The notes below the pieces were generated by a model. The model was not told where the DNA came from. It did not search any database and saw only the letters and a program-made list of their open reading frames with translations. From Megalopta genalis (Eukaryota > Arthropoda > Insecta > Hymenoptera > Halictidae), in NCBI RefSeq assembly GCF_051020955.1, contig NW_027476371.1:186001-250000 (forward strand): 64,000 bases of DNA, given 5' to 3'. The position numbers and the translations under genes are program-made. Positions 63,640 through 64,000 of this stretch are shown here, piece after piece (the first letter of the stretch is position 1; every line of letters starts with the position of its first letter).

Positions 63640-64000
63640 CGCCTTCTCCTTCGCATTGATTTGAAGCTAAATCATGCGTTTCGCATGGACTTGAAGCTAA
63701 CTCGTTTGTTCCGCATGCAGTTGAAGGTAAATCCTGTATACCACAAGTATTTGAAGCTAAACCATTTGTTTCACATTGATTTGATGATAAGCCTTCAACT
63801 TCGCATTGATTTGAAGCTAAATCATTTGTTTCCCTTGCATTTGAAGCTAACGCGACTGTTCCGCATGCAGTTTAAGATACATCATGTTTATCACAAGTAT
63901 CTGCAGCTAAACCATTTGTTTCGCAAGAATATGAAGCTAAACCATGTGTTTCTCATGGATTTGAAGCTAAAACATGTATTTCGCATGGATTTGAAGATAA
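63640..64000 (+). repeat. Copy of 47789-48149 and of about 35820-36180, cut by window edge
   Basis: It matches 47789-48149 at offset 15851, including tcctgtata and the cgcatgcagtttaagatac variant near 63860, and also resembles 35820-36180. The array continues past the window end without change in character. Confidence 0.86.

Larger units (their letters stand above)
1..64000. repeat. Continuous tandem array of ~30-bp monomers (satellite/large minisatellite)
   Basis: Every part of the window is built from a ~30-bp unit. Monomer positions 1-10 are nearly always TTTGAAGCTA (or the variants TTTGAAACTA and TTTGAAGGTA) and positions 22-25 are nearly always TCGC. Positions 11-21 and 26-30 vary and define monomer types. 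About 2,100 units fit in the window. The phase of the TTTG start drifts only from 17 (mod 30) at the left edge to 0 at the right edge, so most length changes are whole monomers or single bases that nearly cancel. No interval of 300 bases lacks the repeat. Arrays of this size and organisation are known from eukaryotic satellites; lineage and chromosomal position cannot be read from the sequence. Neither array boundary is in the window. Confidence 0.98.

Noticed and set aside
1..64000. CRISPR array, because of ~30-bp direct repeats
   Set aside because: The repeats abut directly without unique spacers, monomers vary by type in cyclic order, and there are thousands of units. No leader or cas gene is present.
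1..64000. TTTGAAG core as TCF/LEF-like transcription factor sites
   Set aside because: The usual CTTTGAA/T motif is preceded by C, while here the base before TTTGAA is almost always A. The match is weak and would apply to any T-rich repeat.
1..64000. Transposable element insertions or long terminal repeats between blocks
   Set aside because: Block edges fall inside ordinary monomers with shared homology. I saw no target-site duplications, inverted termini or transposase-like reading frame.
1..64000. Bacterial or phage origin
   Set aside because: No bacterial-type gene, ribosome binding site pattern or operon exists in 64 kb, and tandem arrays of this length with HOR structure are characteristic of eukaryotic chromosomes.

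Overview
The whole 64 kb window is one uninterrupted tandem array of a roughly 30-bp repeat. I found no stretch of single-copy DNA, no recognisable gene, RNA gene, transposon or CRISPR array, and neither end of the array lies inside the window. The monomer starts with the near-invariant core TTTGAAGCTA and carries TCGC at about monomer positions 22-25; the rest varies. A 64-kb array of about 2,100 such monomers, with higher-order structure, points to a eukaryotic nuclear genome (satellite or large minisatellite). The sequence does not identify the lineage. It is AT-rich (the commonest monomer is about one third GC).

The array is hierarchical. Five monomer types (called A, B, C, D and E here) follow one another in the order A-B-C-D-E, giving a 150-bp higher-order repeat (HOR). 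Pentamers are assembled into larger blocks that were themselves duplicated. Clear cases are: 1-1750 copied at 4171-5920; 6054-7217 at 9413-10576; a 3867-bp tandem duplication (about 10090-17860); nested 2219-bp and 3626-bp tandem duplications (23572-33430); 36286-37122 at 49900-50736; 46621-47745 at 50251-51375; a 1526-bp unit in two full and one partial copy (55911-59845); and 59281-61012 at 61681-63412, displaced by exactly 2400 bp. Some copies are almost identical, so duplication is recent or the array is being homogenised. An assembly artefact remains possible for the youngest ones.

Layout: 1-5.9 kb is a mosaic of divergent monomers with a scrambled patch near 3.0-3.1 kb. From 5.9 to about 46.6 kb is a more regular HOR compartment rich in a derived A-type monomer ending in gcattaa, interrupted by divergent mosaic sequence at about 34.9-38.7 kb. 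From 46.6 to 64 kb is a second mosaic compartment with older-looking monomers and the 1526-bp and 2400-bp duplications.

Because the monomer is a multiple of three, three of six consensus frames lack stops, so long open frames arise passively: up to 555 codons on the plus strand and about 224 on the minus strand. They begin and end inside the repeat, often on non-ATG starts. They are cut by copied frameshifting lesions such as a one-base deletion present in at least 19 places. I therefore do not call protein genes. The least implausible peptide is the minus-strand acidic decapeptide ASNPCETNDL and its variants. A decayed or still-expressed repeat-protein locus cannot be excluded without transcript data.
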